DNA of 64,000 nt from contig CAIORQ010000092.1 in assembly GCA_903860745.1 (NCBI GenBank), positions 1 to 64,000 on the forward strand. Reading direction: 5' to 3'. The stretch's first letter is position 1, and every line of letters starts with the position of its first letter. This document shows, piece by piece, positions 9,735 to 20,924 of the stretch. The stretch comes from an uncultured Actinomycetes bacterium (GTDB taxonomy: Bacteria; Actinomycetota; Acidimicrobiia; Acidimicrobiales; RAAP-2). The position numbers and the translations under genes were made by a program. Under the pieces are notes generated by a model. The model was not told the origin of the DNA. It was given only the letters and a program-made list of their open reading frames with translations, and did no database searches.

Positions 9735-11110
9735 GCCGACCGCGCCTTCGCGTCGTCGGGCTCGGTCCCGGTGACGCGCGCTACGTGACCGCGTCGGCGG
9801 CCGCGGCGCTGCGCGGCGCGCGCGTCGCGCGGCTGCGCACGACGGTCTACCCCGCCGCGGCGGACTTCGACGTCCCCAGCTACGACGAGTGGTACGAGAG
9901 CGCGGCGTCCTTCGAGGAGCTCTACGAGCGGATCGTGGACGACCTGGTCGCCCTGACCCTGGCCTCGCCCGACGCCGAGGTGGTCTACGCCGTGCCGGGG
10001 TCGCCCGTGGTGGCCGAGCGCACCGTCGAACTGCTGCGCGAGCGCTCCGAGGTCGACGTGGTCGTCGAGCCCGCCGTGTCGGTGATCGACGTGGCCTGCG
10101 GCGCACTCGGCGTGGATCCGATGACCCGAGGGCTGCGCGTGGTCGACGCGCTGGGGTCCAGCGAACCCTTCCGGGGCCCCGGGCCCCTGTTGATCCTGCA
10201 GACCTACGCCCCCGAGGTGCTCGCCACGGTCGCCGACCGCCTCGCGCCCGCGACGCCGGTGCAGGTCCTGCACCACCTGGGGCTCGACGACGAACGCATC
10301 GTGCGCATGAGCGCGCGCGAACTCCCCGGTTTCGTCGACGCCGACCACCTGACCTCGCTCTACGTCGAGGGACTGCGCACCGCCGGCGAGGCGATGGACG
10401 ACCTGGTGAGCCTGGCGCACGAGCTGCGCGCACGCTGCCCCTGGGATCAGGAGCAGACCCACGCTTCGCTCACGCGCTACCTGGTCGAGGAGAGCTACGA
10501 GGCGCTCGACGCCCTCACGAACCTCGCGGCCATGGTCGAGGCGGGCGAGGAGGACGAGGTCCTCGTGGCCCACGCGGAGGAGGAGTTGGGCGACCTGCTC
10601 TTCCAGGTGGTCTTCCACGCGGAGCTGGGCGAGGAGGAGGGACGCTTCGACCTGGCCACCATCGCCGACGCCGAACGCTCGAAGCTGATCGGTCGTCACC
10701 CGCACGTGTTCTCCGACGTCGTGGTCGCCGACGCGCAGGACGTGGAGAGCCGTTGGGAGGGATGGAAGAAGGCGGAGAAGGGGCGCGAGAGCGTGCTCGA
10801 GGGCATCGCCTGGCAGCTCCCGTCGCTCTCGTTGCACGCCAAGCTCCTGCGCAAGGCCCGCAGCCTCGGCGTCGATTCGCCGGACGCCCCGGTCGACCTC
10901 GGGGACCTGGTGGCCATCGTCGAGTCGCCCGACACACCGGAGGCGACCCGGGCGGCGGCGACGCAGGGACTGCTGGGCGCACTCAGCGAGATCGGCGCGG
11001 CGAAGGGCTTCGACCTCGAGGCGATGCTGCGCGAACGGGTGCTGATCCTGCGCGACCAGATACTGGCTATCGAGGCCCGGCGCCGGGAGTCCGCGGAGGG
11101 CGCCGAGTAG
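9731..11110 (+). CDS. mazG: MazG nucleotide pyrophosphohydrolase with N-terminal tetrapyrrole-methylase-like domain (YabN-type fusion)
   Basis: N-term LRVVGLGPGDARYVT and VYAVPGSPVVAERTVELL; C-term RARCPWDQEQTHASLTRYLVEESYEALDAL and EELGDLLFQVVFHAELGEEEG. Confidence 0.92.
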   Translation: MSRPRLRVVGLGPGDARYVTASAAAALRGARVARLRTTVYPAAADFDVPSYDEWYESAASFEELYERIVDDLVALTLASPDAEVVYAVPGSPVVAERTVELLRERSEVDVVVEPAVSVIDVACGALGVDPMTRGLRVVDALGSSEPFRGPGPLLILQTYAPEVLATVADRLAPATPVQVLHHLGLDDERIVRMSARELPGFVDADHLTSLYVEGLRTAGEAMDDLVSLAHELRARCPWDQEQTHASLTRYLVEESYEALDALTNLAAMVEAGEEDEVLVAHAEEELGDLLFQVVFHAELGEEEGRFDLATIADAERSKLIGRHPHVFSDVVVADAQDVESRWEGWKKAEKGRESVLEGIAWQLPSLSLHAKLLRKARSLGVDSPDAPVDLGDLVAIVESPDTPEATRAAATQGLLGALSEIGAAKGFDLEAMLRERVLILRDQILAIEARRRESAEGAE

Positions 11111-11123
11111 CCTGAGAGCGTAG

Positions 11124-12869
<1,746 letters not shown>

Positions 12870-12873
<4 letters not shown>

Positions 12874-13352
12874 GCTTCCGCGAGGCGTCCGCCGAGGAGC
12901 TCACCGTGATCGAGTCCCTGGTGGGTCGACCCCTGCAGGGGCGCTGCGCAGTGGTGGTGCGTCGGCGAGACGGACGTCCGGTGGTGATCGAGAACGAGCC
13001 GCACCTTCGCGACGGCACGCCGATGCCCACCCTGTACTGGCTCGTCGACGCCGAACTCAACGACGCCGTGAGCCGTCTCGAGAGCGAGGGCGGGGTGCAC
13101 CGCTACGAGGACCTGGTCGATCCCGAGGAGCTGGCGCGCGCGCACGAGGACTACCGCCGCCGACGAGAGGCGGCGACGCTGCGCACCGACCTGGTGCAGG
13201 CCAGCGGCGGTGTCGGCGGGACGCGCGTGGGGGTCAAGTGCCTGCACGCCCATCTGGCCAACCACCTCGCCGGTCACCGCGACCCCGTCGGGGCACTGGT
13301 CGCCGCCGAGATCGGCGTGCCCGAAGTCGAGATCGTGGACGTCGGTGACTAG
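12870..13352 (+). CDS. DUF501 family protein
   Basis: Frame-3 reading from TTG 12870: RPLQGRCAVVVRRRDGRPVVIENEPHLRDGTPMPTLYWLVD...VGVKCLHAHLANHLAG. Positioned between ftsB-like and ppx. Confidence 0.85.
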
Positions 13353-14259
13353 GGTCGCCGTCCTCGACTGCGGATCGAATTCGACGCGCCTCCTCATCTC
13401 CGACGCCGACGGGCGGACCCTGCGGCGGGAGATGCGCATCACGCGGCTGTCGGCCGGGGTGGACAAGTCGGGCAACTTGGCGCCCGACGCCCTGACGCGC
13501 AGCTACGACGTGCTCGCCCAGTACCGCGAGTACATGGACGCCCTCGGCGTGGAGCGCGGGATGCTGGTGGCGACCTCGGCGGTGCGCGACGCCGCCAACG
13601 GCGCCGAGTTCCTGGCCCGCGCCGCGCAGATAACCGGCGTGCCCGCGCGCCTACTGCGCGGCGAGGAGGAGGCGGCCTACTCCTACGCGGGCGCCACTCG
13701 CGGCCTCGCGCCCGATCCGCGACCCACGATGATCGTCGACATCGGCGGCGGTTCCACGGAGTTGGCCGTGGCCCTCGACGGGGTCGTCCACGGCTACTCC
13801 ATGCAACTGGGCTGCGTGCGCGTGACCGAACGGGCCCTGGGACCGGGGGTGGTCTCCGAGGGGTCGGCCGCCGCAGCGTCGGCGATGATCGCCGAGCAGC
13901 TGGACGCGGCCTTCGCCGCCGAACCGGCCTTCGCTGCGCTGGTGGGCCGGGTGCGTCTGGTGGGACTGGCCGGCACGGTGGCGACGCTGGCCCAACTCGA
14001 CGTGGGTCTCACCCACTACGACCGCGACGCGGTGCACCACCACCGGCTCAGTCGCGACGACGTGCGCCGCTGGCGGGACCGACTCGGGGCGATGACCCCC
14101 GCGCAGCGGCTCGGCGAGCCGGGCATGGTGCCGGGCCGCGAGGACGTGCTGGTGGCCGGTTTGTTCATCCTCGACGCGGTCATGGAGCGCTTCGGCGTCG
14201 ACGAGCTCCTGAGTTCCGAGGACGACATCCTCGACGGCGTCGCGGCGACGCTGGGCTGA
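13345..14259 (+). CDS. Ppx/GppA exopolyphosphatase family
   Basis: VAVLDCGSNSTRLLI, SAVRDAANGAEFL, GEEEAAYSYAGA, IVDIGGGSTELAV; start trimmed to GTG 13345. Confidence 0.9.
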   Translation: MTRVAVLDCGSNSTRLLISDADGRTLRREMRITRLSAGVDKSGNLAPDALTRSYDVLAQYREYMDALGVERGMLVATSAVRDAANGAEFLARAAQITGVPARLLRGEEEAAYSYAGATRGLAPDPRPTMIVDIGGGSTELAVALDGVVHGYSMQLGCVRVTERALGPGVVSEGSAAAASAMIAEQLDAAFAAEPAFAALVGRVRLVGLAGTVATLAQLDVGLTHYDRDAVHHHRLSRDDVRRWRDRLGAMTPAQRLGEPGMVPGREDVLVAGLFILDAVMERFGVDELLSSEDDILDGVAATLG

Positions 14260-14310
14260 CGTGCGCGAGCCGGTGCGCACCTGCCACGATGGAGGGGTGA
14301 GAAAGCGTCC

Positions 14311-14940
14311 ATGGTGAGTTCCCGGGGCATCGCCGCATCGCCGATCAACCTGCACGGACGCCGGGTGGTCCTGCGGACGCTGAACGACGCCGACTACGAG
14401 GGCTGGGTCGAGGTGCGCCGCCGCTGCCACGACTGGCTGGTCAAGTGGGAGCCCCGGTCGGTGCACGCCGCTCACCTGGCCGAGGACGAGCGCAGCTTCA
14501 CGAGCCGTTGCGCGATCCGCGAGCGCGAGCGACAGATGGGCACCGGTTTCGGCTTCGGGATCTTCTTCGAAGGTCGCTTCGTGGGTGAGATCACCCTCTC
14601 GTCCATCCAGCGCGGACCGCTGCAGTCGGCCTACGTGGGCTACTGGATCGACGAGGCGGTGGCCGGGCAGGGCCTGATGCCCGAGTCGGTGGTCACGGTG
14701 CTGCAGTACGCCTTCGACTCCCTGCGCCTGCACCGGGTGGAGATCAACATCATCCCGCGGAACGCCGCCTCGCGACGGGTCGTGGAGAAGCTGGGCCTGC
14801 GCTTCGAGGGCATCGCCGAGCGGTACCTGGAGATCGACGGCGCCTGGGAGGACCACGCGCGCTACGCCATCACCTCCGAGGAGTGGGCCGATCGCGCTCC
14901 CCAGCTGGTCGCCGACTGGCTCCTGCCGCGCAACGACTGA
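14311..14940 (+). CDS. GNAT N-acetyltransferase (RimJ-like)
   Basis: GYWIDEAVAGQGLMPESVVTVLQYAFDSLRLHRVEINIIPRNAASRRVVEKLGLRFEG. Confidence 0.88.
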   Translation: MVSSRGIAASPINLHGRRVVLRTLNDADYEGWVEVRRRCHDWLVKWEPRSVHAAHLAEDERSFTSRCAIRERERQMGTGFGFGIFFEGRFVGEITLSSIQRGPLQSAYVGYWIDEAVAGQGLMPESVVTVLQYAFDSLRLHRVEINIIPRNAASRRVVEKLGLRFEGIAERYLEIDGAWEDHARYAITSEEWADRAPQLVADWLLPRND

Positions 14941-15876
14941 TCAGACCGCTTCGAGTTCGCGACCGCGCAGCTCCTCGAGCGAGGCGGTGCGCACGGTTCC
15001 CCCGAGCGACTCGCCGATTCCGATGGCGTTGACCGCCGCGTCGCGCGCCACCACGACCAGGGCCTCGTCGCGCCCGCGCGCCACCACGAGGCCGGCCGAG
15101 CGGGTCTCGATCGCCGCGCGGCGTACCGCGGCGAGGTCGACGGCGGGGTCCACCTCGACCACGGGGCAGCGGTGCTGGGTGCGCGGGACGCTGCGCACGT
15201 CGTGGAAGAGCTGGGTCTTGGCGCTGGCGAAGTGGACCGTCGAGCCGCCGATGTCCTCCCAGGTCACCGCCACCGGTTCGACGCGCAGGCCGAGCTGTAG
15301 GGCCAGGTAGAAGAGTTCGACGTCGTAGGTGAAGCCGTTGACCAGGCCCAACAGGCCCAGCAGACGGCCCGGCGCGAGTCGAAAGCCCTTGCAGCCGCAC
15401 TGCGTGTCGCGCACGGTCGTCCTGGTGTAGTGGTGCACCAGGAGGTGGAAGGCCGAGCCCGCGAGGGTGCGCGCGAGGGAGTCGTAGCGGATGTGTCCGC
15501 TGACCGCCCGCGACCCCGGGGCCATGTCGGCGCGGCCGAGGGCCTCGAGGATGTCCGGGAAGTGGCGGGGGTCGATGGACATGTCGGCGTCGGCGACGAT
15601 CACCCGCTCGGAGCGCGCGTGCGCGAGGCCGGTGCGCACCGCGGTCCCCTTGCCCATGTTGTGGGGGTGCTGGACCAGTCGGAAGTGGGGCAGGTGACCG
15701 AAGGTCTGGTGGGCGACGCGCAGCGTGTCGTCGTGCGACCCGTCGTCGACCATCACGATCTCGGTCGTCTCGGTCCCCAGGAGCTCGAGGGTGGGCCGCA
15801 GACGTTCGAAGCCGGCCGCGAGGCGCGTCGCCTCGTTGAAGGCCGGGATCACCAGGGACTGCGCGGTCGTCACCAT
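14941..15876 (-). CDS. Family 2 glycosyltransferase (dolichyl-phosphate-glucosyltransferase-like)
   Basis: LVIPAFNEATRLAAGFERL, IVMVDDGSHDDT, NMGKGTAVRTGLAHA, VADADMS, DTQCGCKGFR. Confidence 0.88.
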   Translation of the reverse strand: MVTTAQSLVIPAFNEATRLAAGFERLRPTLELLGTETTEIVMVDDGSHDDTLRVAHQTFGHLPHFRLVQHPHNMGKGTAVRTGLAHARSERVIVADADMSIDPRHFPDILEALGRADMAPGSRAVSGHIRYDSLARTLAGSAFHLLVHHYTRTTVRDTQCGCKGFRLAPGRLLGLLGLVNGFTYDVELFYLALQLGLRVEPVAVTWEDIGGSTVHFASAKTQLFHDVRSVPRTQHRCPVVEVDPAVDLAAVRRAAIETRSAGLVVARGRDEALVVVARDAAVNAIGIGESLGGTVRTASLEELRGRELEAV

Positions 15877-15879
15877 GGC

Positions 15880-17076
15880 CTAGGGTCGAGCCGCGCCGAT
15901 GAGTCCACCCGTGAAGAGGGGTGCGAGGCTGATGTTGGTGCCGGTGTAGGCCGCGGCGATGATGGTGTTGGTGCCCCAGGGGCCCGAGCCCACGTACATC
16001 ACGACGTGATCGACCGCGCTGTCGCCGTCGAGGTTGTAGTAGTAGAGCAGGTCGCCGGGTCGCAGCTGGGTCAGGGGGACGTGGGGCAGGCTGGCCCACT
16101 GGTCCTCGGTGGTCCTCGGGATGGTGAAGCCCACCTTGCCCCAGGCCCACTGCACCAGACCCGAGCAGTCGAAGCCCACCCCGGGGGTCTCGCCGCCCCA
16201 GACGTAGGGCACGCCCTCCTGCTTCTCGGCCCAGGCGACGGCCGCCTCGCCCTGGGCGCTGCCGGCGGGCGAACCCGACACCTCGTTCGTCGGGGTCGGC
16301 GGGGGGGTGTTGGCGGCGATGGCGGCGAGCACCTCGTTGGCGGCGGGTTGTCCACCCACCTCCGATGCCGCGGCGATGGCCGAGGACTCCGCGGCGGTGT
16401 CGCGCACCCGGGCCGCGGCGGCGCCGGCGGCCACCTCGTAGGCGATGATCTCGCTGCGCAGGTTCGCGGTGACCTGGTCGAGGGTGGAGCGCGTCTGGTC
16501 GGCCGCCGCGATGTTCTGCGACAGCAGGGCCTGCAGGTCCAGGGTCTCGGCGTTGGCGGTGGCGTGCTCGCTCGAGAGCTGGGCGATCTCGGCGAAGAGC
16601 TTGGTGCGTTGGTGGTTGAGCCGGTCGCGCAGGCCGGTGAGGTTGCCCACCACCAGGCGTTCGAAGACCTGGCGCTCGTCGTTCGCGCCCACGTTCTGGT
16701 TGAACAGGGCGATGACCTGGTCGTTGGTGGTGCCGTAGACGTAGGCGCGCACGACGGCGCGCACCATGTGACGGGTGGTGCGATCGACCAGGACCTGTTC
16801 GGCCCGCTCCTCGGCCTGGAGGGTGAGGATGTTGGCGGTCAGCGTCGCCAGCTGGGCCTTCTCGGCGTCGTAGCGGTTGGCGGTGACCTCGCTGGACTTC
16901 TCCTGGCTGGCCAATTGGGCCGACAGCCGGGCGATCTCCGCCTTGGTCTGCGCGATGGTCTGGGCGCCGCTGCCGGACTGGTCGAGGGGCACCAGGGTGC
17001 CCACCACGACGAGGGCGGCGCTCGCGAGGAGCGCGGCCAAGGGAGTCGTGCCCCGACGACGCACGGATTTCATCAC
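15880..17076 (-). CDS. NlpC/P60 peptidoglycan endopeptidase with N-terminal coiled coil
   Basis: N-terminal coiled coil (KAEIARLSAQLASQEK...); C-term VAWAEKQEGVPYVWGGETPGVGFDCSGLVQWAWGKVGFTIPRTTEDQW. Confidence 0.92.
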   Translation of the reverse strand: MMKSVRRRGTTPLAALLASAALVVVGTLVPLDQSGSGAQTIAQTKAEIARLSAQLASQEKSSEVTANRYDAEKAQLATLTANILTLQAEERAEQVLVDRTTRHMVRAVVRAYVYGTTNDQVIALFNQNVGANDERQVFERLVVGNLTGLRDRLNHQRTKLFAEIAQLSSEHATANAETLDLQALLSQNIAAADQTRSTLDQVTANLRSEIIAYEVAAGAAAARVRDTAAESSAIAAASEVGGQPAANEVLAAIAANTPPPTPTNEVSGSPAGSAQGEAAVAWAEKQEGVPYVWGGETPGVGFDCSGLVQWAWGKVGFTIPRTTEDQWASLPHVPLTQLRPGDLLYYYNLDGDSAVDHVVMYVGSGPWGTNTIIAAAYTGTNISLAPLFTGGLIGAARP

Positions 17077-17154
17077 CCAATGCTACCGGGACCCCTCACA
17101 CGGACCGAATGATGCGGCGGCGAATCGATGGGTTAGCGTTGTGTCGCCGCGCGT

Positions 17155-17228
17155 GGGGGCGTAGCCCAATTGGCAGAGGCAGGGCGCTTAAACCGCCTCC
17201 AGTGAGGGTTCGAATCCCTCCGCCCCTA
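17155..17228 (+). tRNA. tRNA with UAA anticodon (nominal tRNA-Leu) but class I body with 5-nt variable loop
   Basis: GGGGGCG/CGCCCCT acceptor, GGGCG-CTTAAAC-CGCCT anticodon arm (TAA 17189-17191), variable loop CCAGT, T-arm GAGGG-TTCGAAT-CCCTC, discriminator A. Confidence 0.9.
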
Positions 17229-17375
17229 CGCCGCGCGGCGGGGACACGATTCATAGGAACTTCTTAAGCACGCGGGGTGCCGCGTGGCATGATGTCGGAC
17301 GAGACGGGCACGGGCGAATCGGTTTCGCGCGCGTCGCCGGGCGACCAAGCGTCCGGGGAGCGATGAGGGGGCAGC

Positions 17376-18149
17376 GTGAGCGAGCGAGGGGTCGTGCCCG
17401 AGGGGGCGCCGTGTTGGATCGACCTGTGGACCAGTGACGTCGAGGGGAGCCGGCGCTTCTACTGCGAACTCTTCGGCTGGCGGGCGGAGCAGCCCAGCGA
17501 GGAGTTCGGCGGATACTTCATGTTCACCCGCGACGGCGCGCCGGTGGCCGGGGGCATGGGCGACATGGGGGGCGTCCCCGCCAACGACACCTGGAAGATC
17601 TACCTGGCCACCTCCGACATCGCGGGCGTGGTGGCGCGCGGCGAGAGCCGCGGGGCGACCTTCATGTTCCCGCCGGCGCCCGTGGCCGACATGGGACTGC
17701 AGACGGTCTTCACCGACGCGACCGGGGCGGTGACGGGGGCGTGGCAGGCCGGGAGCTTTCGCGGCTTCACGACCCTGGATGAACCCGGGACGCCGTGCTG
17801 GTTCGAGCTCTTCGCTCGCGATTTCCACGCGGCGCGGGACTTCTATGAGCACACCTTCGCGCTCGAAGCCCGGATGATGGGCGACACGGACGACTTCCGC
17901 TACGCCACCTTGAGCGCCGGCGGGCATGACGTGGCCGGTGTGTTCGACGCCGCGACGCGCCTCGAGGGCGCGGAGCCGCACTGGATCGTCTACTGGCAGG
18001 TCTACGACGTCGCCGCGGCCGTCGAGCGAGTGCGCGAACTGGGCGGACGGGTCCTCGAGGGACCCTTCGACTCGCCCTACGGCGTCATCGCGACCGTGAC
18101 CGATACCGCGGGGGCGCGCTTTCGACTGCGCGGTTCGCCCGTGGCCTGA
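17376..18149 (+). CDS. VOC/glyoxalase-superfamily protein (two tandem VOC domains)
   Basis: APCWIDLWTSDVEGSRRFYCELFGW and the repeated TPCWFELFARDFHAARDFYEHTF. Confidence 0.88.
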   Translation: MSERGVVPEGAPCWIDLWTSDVEGSRRFYCELFGWRAEQPSEEFGGYFMFTRDGAPVAGGMGDMGGVPANDTWKIYLATSDIAGVVARGESRGATFMFPPAPVADMGLQTVFTDATGAVTGAWQAGSFRGFTTLDEPGTPCWFELFARDFHAARDFYEHTFALEARMMGDTDDFRYATLSAGGHDVAGVFDAATRLEGAEPHWIVYWQVYDVAAAVERVRELGGRVLEGPFDSPYGVIATVTDTAGARFRLRGSPVA

Positions 18150-18947
18150 TCACAGGTCGAGGGTCAGCGACACCGGGCAGTGGTCCGAGCCCAGCAGGTC
18201 CGGGTGTATCTCGGCGGCGGTCACGCGGCCCGCCAGGTCGGCCGACACCAAGAAGTAGTCGATGCGCCATCCGACGTTGCGCTCGCGCGCGCCCGAGCGG
18301 TTCGACCACCAGGTGTAGTGGCCGCTCCCCGGGGTGAACATGCGGAAGCTGTCGACGAATCCCGCGTCGAGCAACTCGCCGAAGCGGCTGCGCTCCTCGG
18401 TGGTGTAGCCCGCCTTGCCCTCGTTGGCCTTGGGGTTGGCCAGGTCGTCGGGGGTGTGCGCGACGTTGAGGTCGCCGCAGACCGCCACGGGCTTGGTCTT
18501 GTTGAGCTTCTTGAGGTAGGCGAGGAAGGCGGGGTCCCAGTGCTGGTGTCGCAGCCCGAGGCGGCCGAGGTCGCCCTTGGCGTTGGGGGTGTACACGTTG
18601 ACCAGGAAGAAGTCCGGGTACTCCGCGGTGATGGTGCGTCCCTCGTCGTTGGGGTTGCCGAAGGCGTCGAGCGCCAGGTCGTACTTCTTCACCAGCGTCG
18701 CGGGCAGGCCGGTGGTGACGCGCAGGGGGGAGGGCTTGGTCAGCAGGGCGGTGCCCGAGTAGCCCTTCTTCGCCGCCGGGTGCCAGTACTCCTCGTAGCC
18801 GTCGACCTGGTGGGTGCTCTCGTGCTGCTCGGCCTTGACCTCCTGGAGGCAGATCACGTCGGGCGACAGACTGGCGACGAAGGGGTCGAAGAGCCCCTTA
18901 CGCTGCACGGCACGGATTCCGTTGATGTTCCACGACACGAGGCGCAT
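18150..18947 (-). CDS. xth: Exodeoxyribonuclease III
   Basis: MRLVSWNINGIRAVQRKGL, DVICLQEVKAEQ, VAVCGDLNVAH, LGSDHCPVSLTLDL; start trimmed to ATG 18947. Confidence 0.95.
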   Translation of the reverse strand: MRLVSWNINGIRAVQRKGLFDPFVASLSPDVICLQEVKAEQHESTHQVDGYEEYWHPAAKKGYSGTALLTKPSPLRVTTGLPATLVKKYDLALDAFGNPNDEGRTITAEYPDFFLVNVYTPNAKGDLGRLGLRHQHWDPAFLAYLKKLNKTKPVAVCGDLNVAHTPDDLANPKANEGKAGYTTEERSRFGELLDAGFVDSFRMFTPGSGHYTWWSNRSGARERNVGWRIDYFLVSADLAGRVTAAEIHPDLLGSDHCPVSLTLDL

Positions 18948-19079
18948 ACGCCATGGTAGCGACCGCCGTCCGGACCAACGCCGCGCCCCTCGGGTCAGAA
19001 TCGGCCCGATCAGGGGGAATCGACCTTCCTGAGAGGCGGGCCGTTCGAGGGAGTGCGAATCTTTAGTAGCGTTGCCTCC

Positions 19080-19898
19080 GTGGCTAAGAGCGCAACAGGC
19101 AAATGGGTCAGCAGGGTCGGCGCGTCCGGCGGCAGCAAGGCGTACAAGAAGGAGCGGCCGAGTAACTACTACGCGGTCTTGATCCTCATCGTCGTGTTGG
19201 GTCTGGCCTCGACGGTCCTCGCGCGCTACGACTACCAGCACCCGGCCAGCGCGGCCAGCGGCACCCCGCCCGCGGTGGGCACGACCTGGTTCGCCGCCCT
19301 GTCGGTCGACGCCTGCGGAGAGAGCCTGCCCTACATCAAGTCCGACGCCTCCTCGAGCATCTACGGCATCAAGACCCTGACCGACAACGTCATCGAGGTC
19401 AGTCCCATCTCGTCGGCCGACTCGGGTAACCACGCCACCCTGGCGCAGTACGGCGTCGAGACGCCCGGCCTGGTCCTCGGCTCCACCGAACTGGCCATCC
19501 CGACCGCGGCCGGTACCGCGAACTCGGCGACGACCTACAAGAACGGCGAGCTCTGCCCCGGCAAGGGCAAGTCGAAGTACCCCAACAAGGCGGCCCAGGT
19601 GGTCTACGCCTACTGGGACTCCTTCGCCCAGAAGAAGCCGATCCTGACGACCAACCCGGCGTCGATCCACTTCGTCCAGGACCTGCGGGTGACCATGGCC
19701 TTCGTGCCCAAGGGCGTCACCCCCGCTCCGCCCAGCACCACGACGGTCAACGCCATGGTCCAGTACCAGGCCGCCAGCGCGACCACCACGACCACCACGC
19801 CGATCTCGGTGACCACGACGACCACGGCCGGCGCGACCACTACGACGACCCCGACCACGACGACGACCCCGACCACGACGACGACCGCAACGGGCTGA
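19080..19898 (+). CDS. Single-pass membrane protein with extracytoplasmic domain and Thr-rich C-terminal tail
   Basis: YYAVLILIVVLGLASTVLA TM segment; tail ATTTTTTPISVTTTTTAGATTTTTPTTTTTPTTTTTATG. Confidence 0.6.
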   Translation: MAKSATGKWVSRVGASGGSKAYKKERPSNYYAVLILIVVLGLASTVLARYDYQHPASAASGTPPAVGTTWFAALSVDACGESLPYIKSDASSSIYGIKTLTDNVIEVSPISSADSGNHATLAQYGVETPGLVLGSTELAIPTAAGTANSATTYKNGELCPGKGKSKYPNKAAQVVYAYWDSFAQKKPILTTNPASIHFVQDLRVTMAFVPKGVTPAPPSTTTVNAMVQYQAASATTTTTTPISVTTTTTAGATTTTTPTTTTTPTTTTTATG

Positions 19899-19900
19899 GC

Positions 19901-20923
19901 TTGAAGTCGATCATCCTGGTCGGCGGGATGGGGACGCGACTGCGCCCGTTGACCTACGAGATGCCCAAGCAGATGTTGCCGCTGGTGGGCGTCCCGATGA
20001 TCGAGTGCGTCTTCGAGATGCTGGCCAAGCACGACGTGACCGAGGTGGTGCTGTCCCTGGGCTACCTGCCCGACCACTTCATCAAGGCCTACCCCGACGG
20101 GTCCATCGCGGGGGTCAAGATCTCCTACGCCGTCGAACCCGAGCCCCTCGACACCGCGGGCGCCATCAGGTTCGCCGCCGAGTTCGCCGGGATCGACGAC
20201 ACCTTCCTGGTGGTCAACGGTGACGTGCTGACCGACCTCGACGTGACCGCCCTGGTGGAGTTCCACCGCGCCGCGGGCGCCGAAGGCACCATCGCCTTGC
20301 ACCCGGTCGAGGACCCGTCGCGCTACGGCGTGGTGGTGACCGACGACCACGGGCGCGTGAGCGCCTTCATCGAGAAGCCGCCGCGCGAGGAGGCGCCCAC
20401 CAACCTGATCAACGCGGGCACCTACGTCTTGGAGCCCTCGGTGCTGGCGCGTATCGACTCGGGGCGCAAGGTCAGCGTGGAGCGCGAGACCTTCCCGGCC
20501 CTGGCCGCCGACGGCACGCTCTACGCCATGGCCGATGACGCCTACTGGCTCGACACCGGCACGCCGGCCACCTTCCTGCAGGCCAACGTCGACGTGCTCA
20601 ACGGTCGCGACTCCGAGCGCATGGTCACCGACCTGGTGGGGACCACCTGGCGCCACGCCACCAGCCGCGTGGCCGCGAGCGCCCAGTTGGACAACGCCGT
20701 GGTGGACCGCGACTGCGTGGTCGGCGAGAACGTGGTCCTCGACAAAGTCGTCTTGATGCCCGGCGCCGTGGTGCACGACAACGTGCAGATCCGGTCCTCA
20801 ATCATCGGCCCGCGGGCCGTCATCGGGGCCGCGGCGGTGCTCGGTCCCACCTGCGTGGTGGGCGCCGAGGTCAGCGTCCTGGAGGGTTCGAACTACTCCG
20901 GCGACGTGCAGCTCAGCGTCTGA
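19901..20923 (+). CDS. Mannose-1-phosphate guanylyltransferase-like nucleotidyltransferase
   Basis: IILVGGMGTRLRPLTYEMPKQMLPLVGVPM, VNGDVLTDLD, INAGTYVLEP, then a left-handed beta-helix C-terminus. Confidence 0.9.
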   Translation: MKSIILVGGMGTRLRPLTYEMPKQMLPLVGVPMIECVFEMLAKHDVTEVVLSLGYLPDHFIKAYPDGSIAGVKISYAVEPEPLDTAGAIRFAAEFAGIDDTFLVVNGDVLTDLDVTALVEFHRAAGAEGTIALHPVEDPSRYGVVVTDDHGRVSAFIEKPPREEAPTNLINAGTYVLEPSVLARIDSGRKVSVERETFPALAADGTLYAMADDAYWLDTGTPATFLQANVDVLNGRDSERMVTDLVGTTWRHATSRVAASAQLDNAVVDRDCVVGENVVLDKVVLMPGAVVHDNVQIRSSIIGPRAVIGAAAVLGPTCVVGAEVSVLEGSNYSGDVQLSV

Positions 20924-20924
20924 C

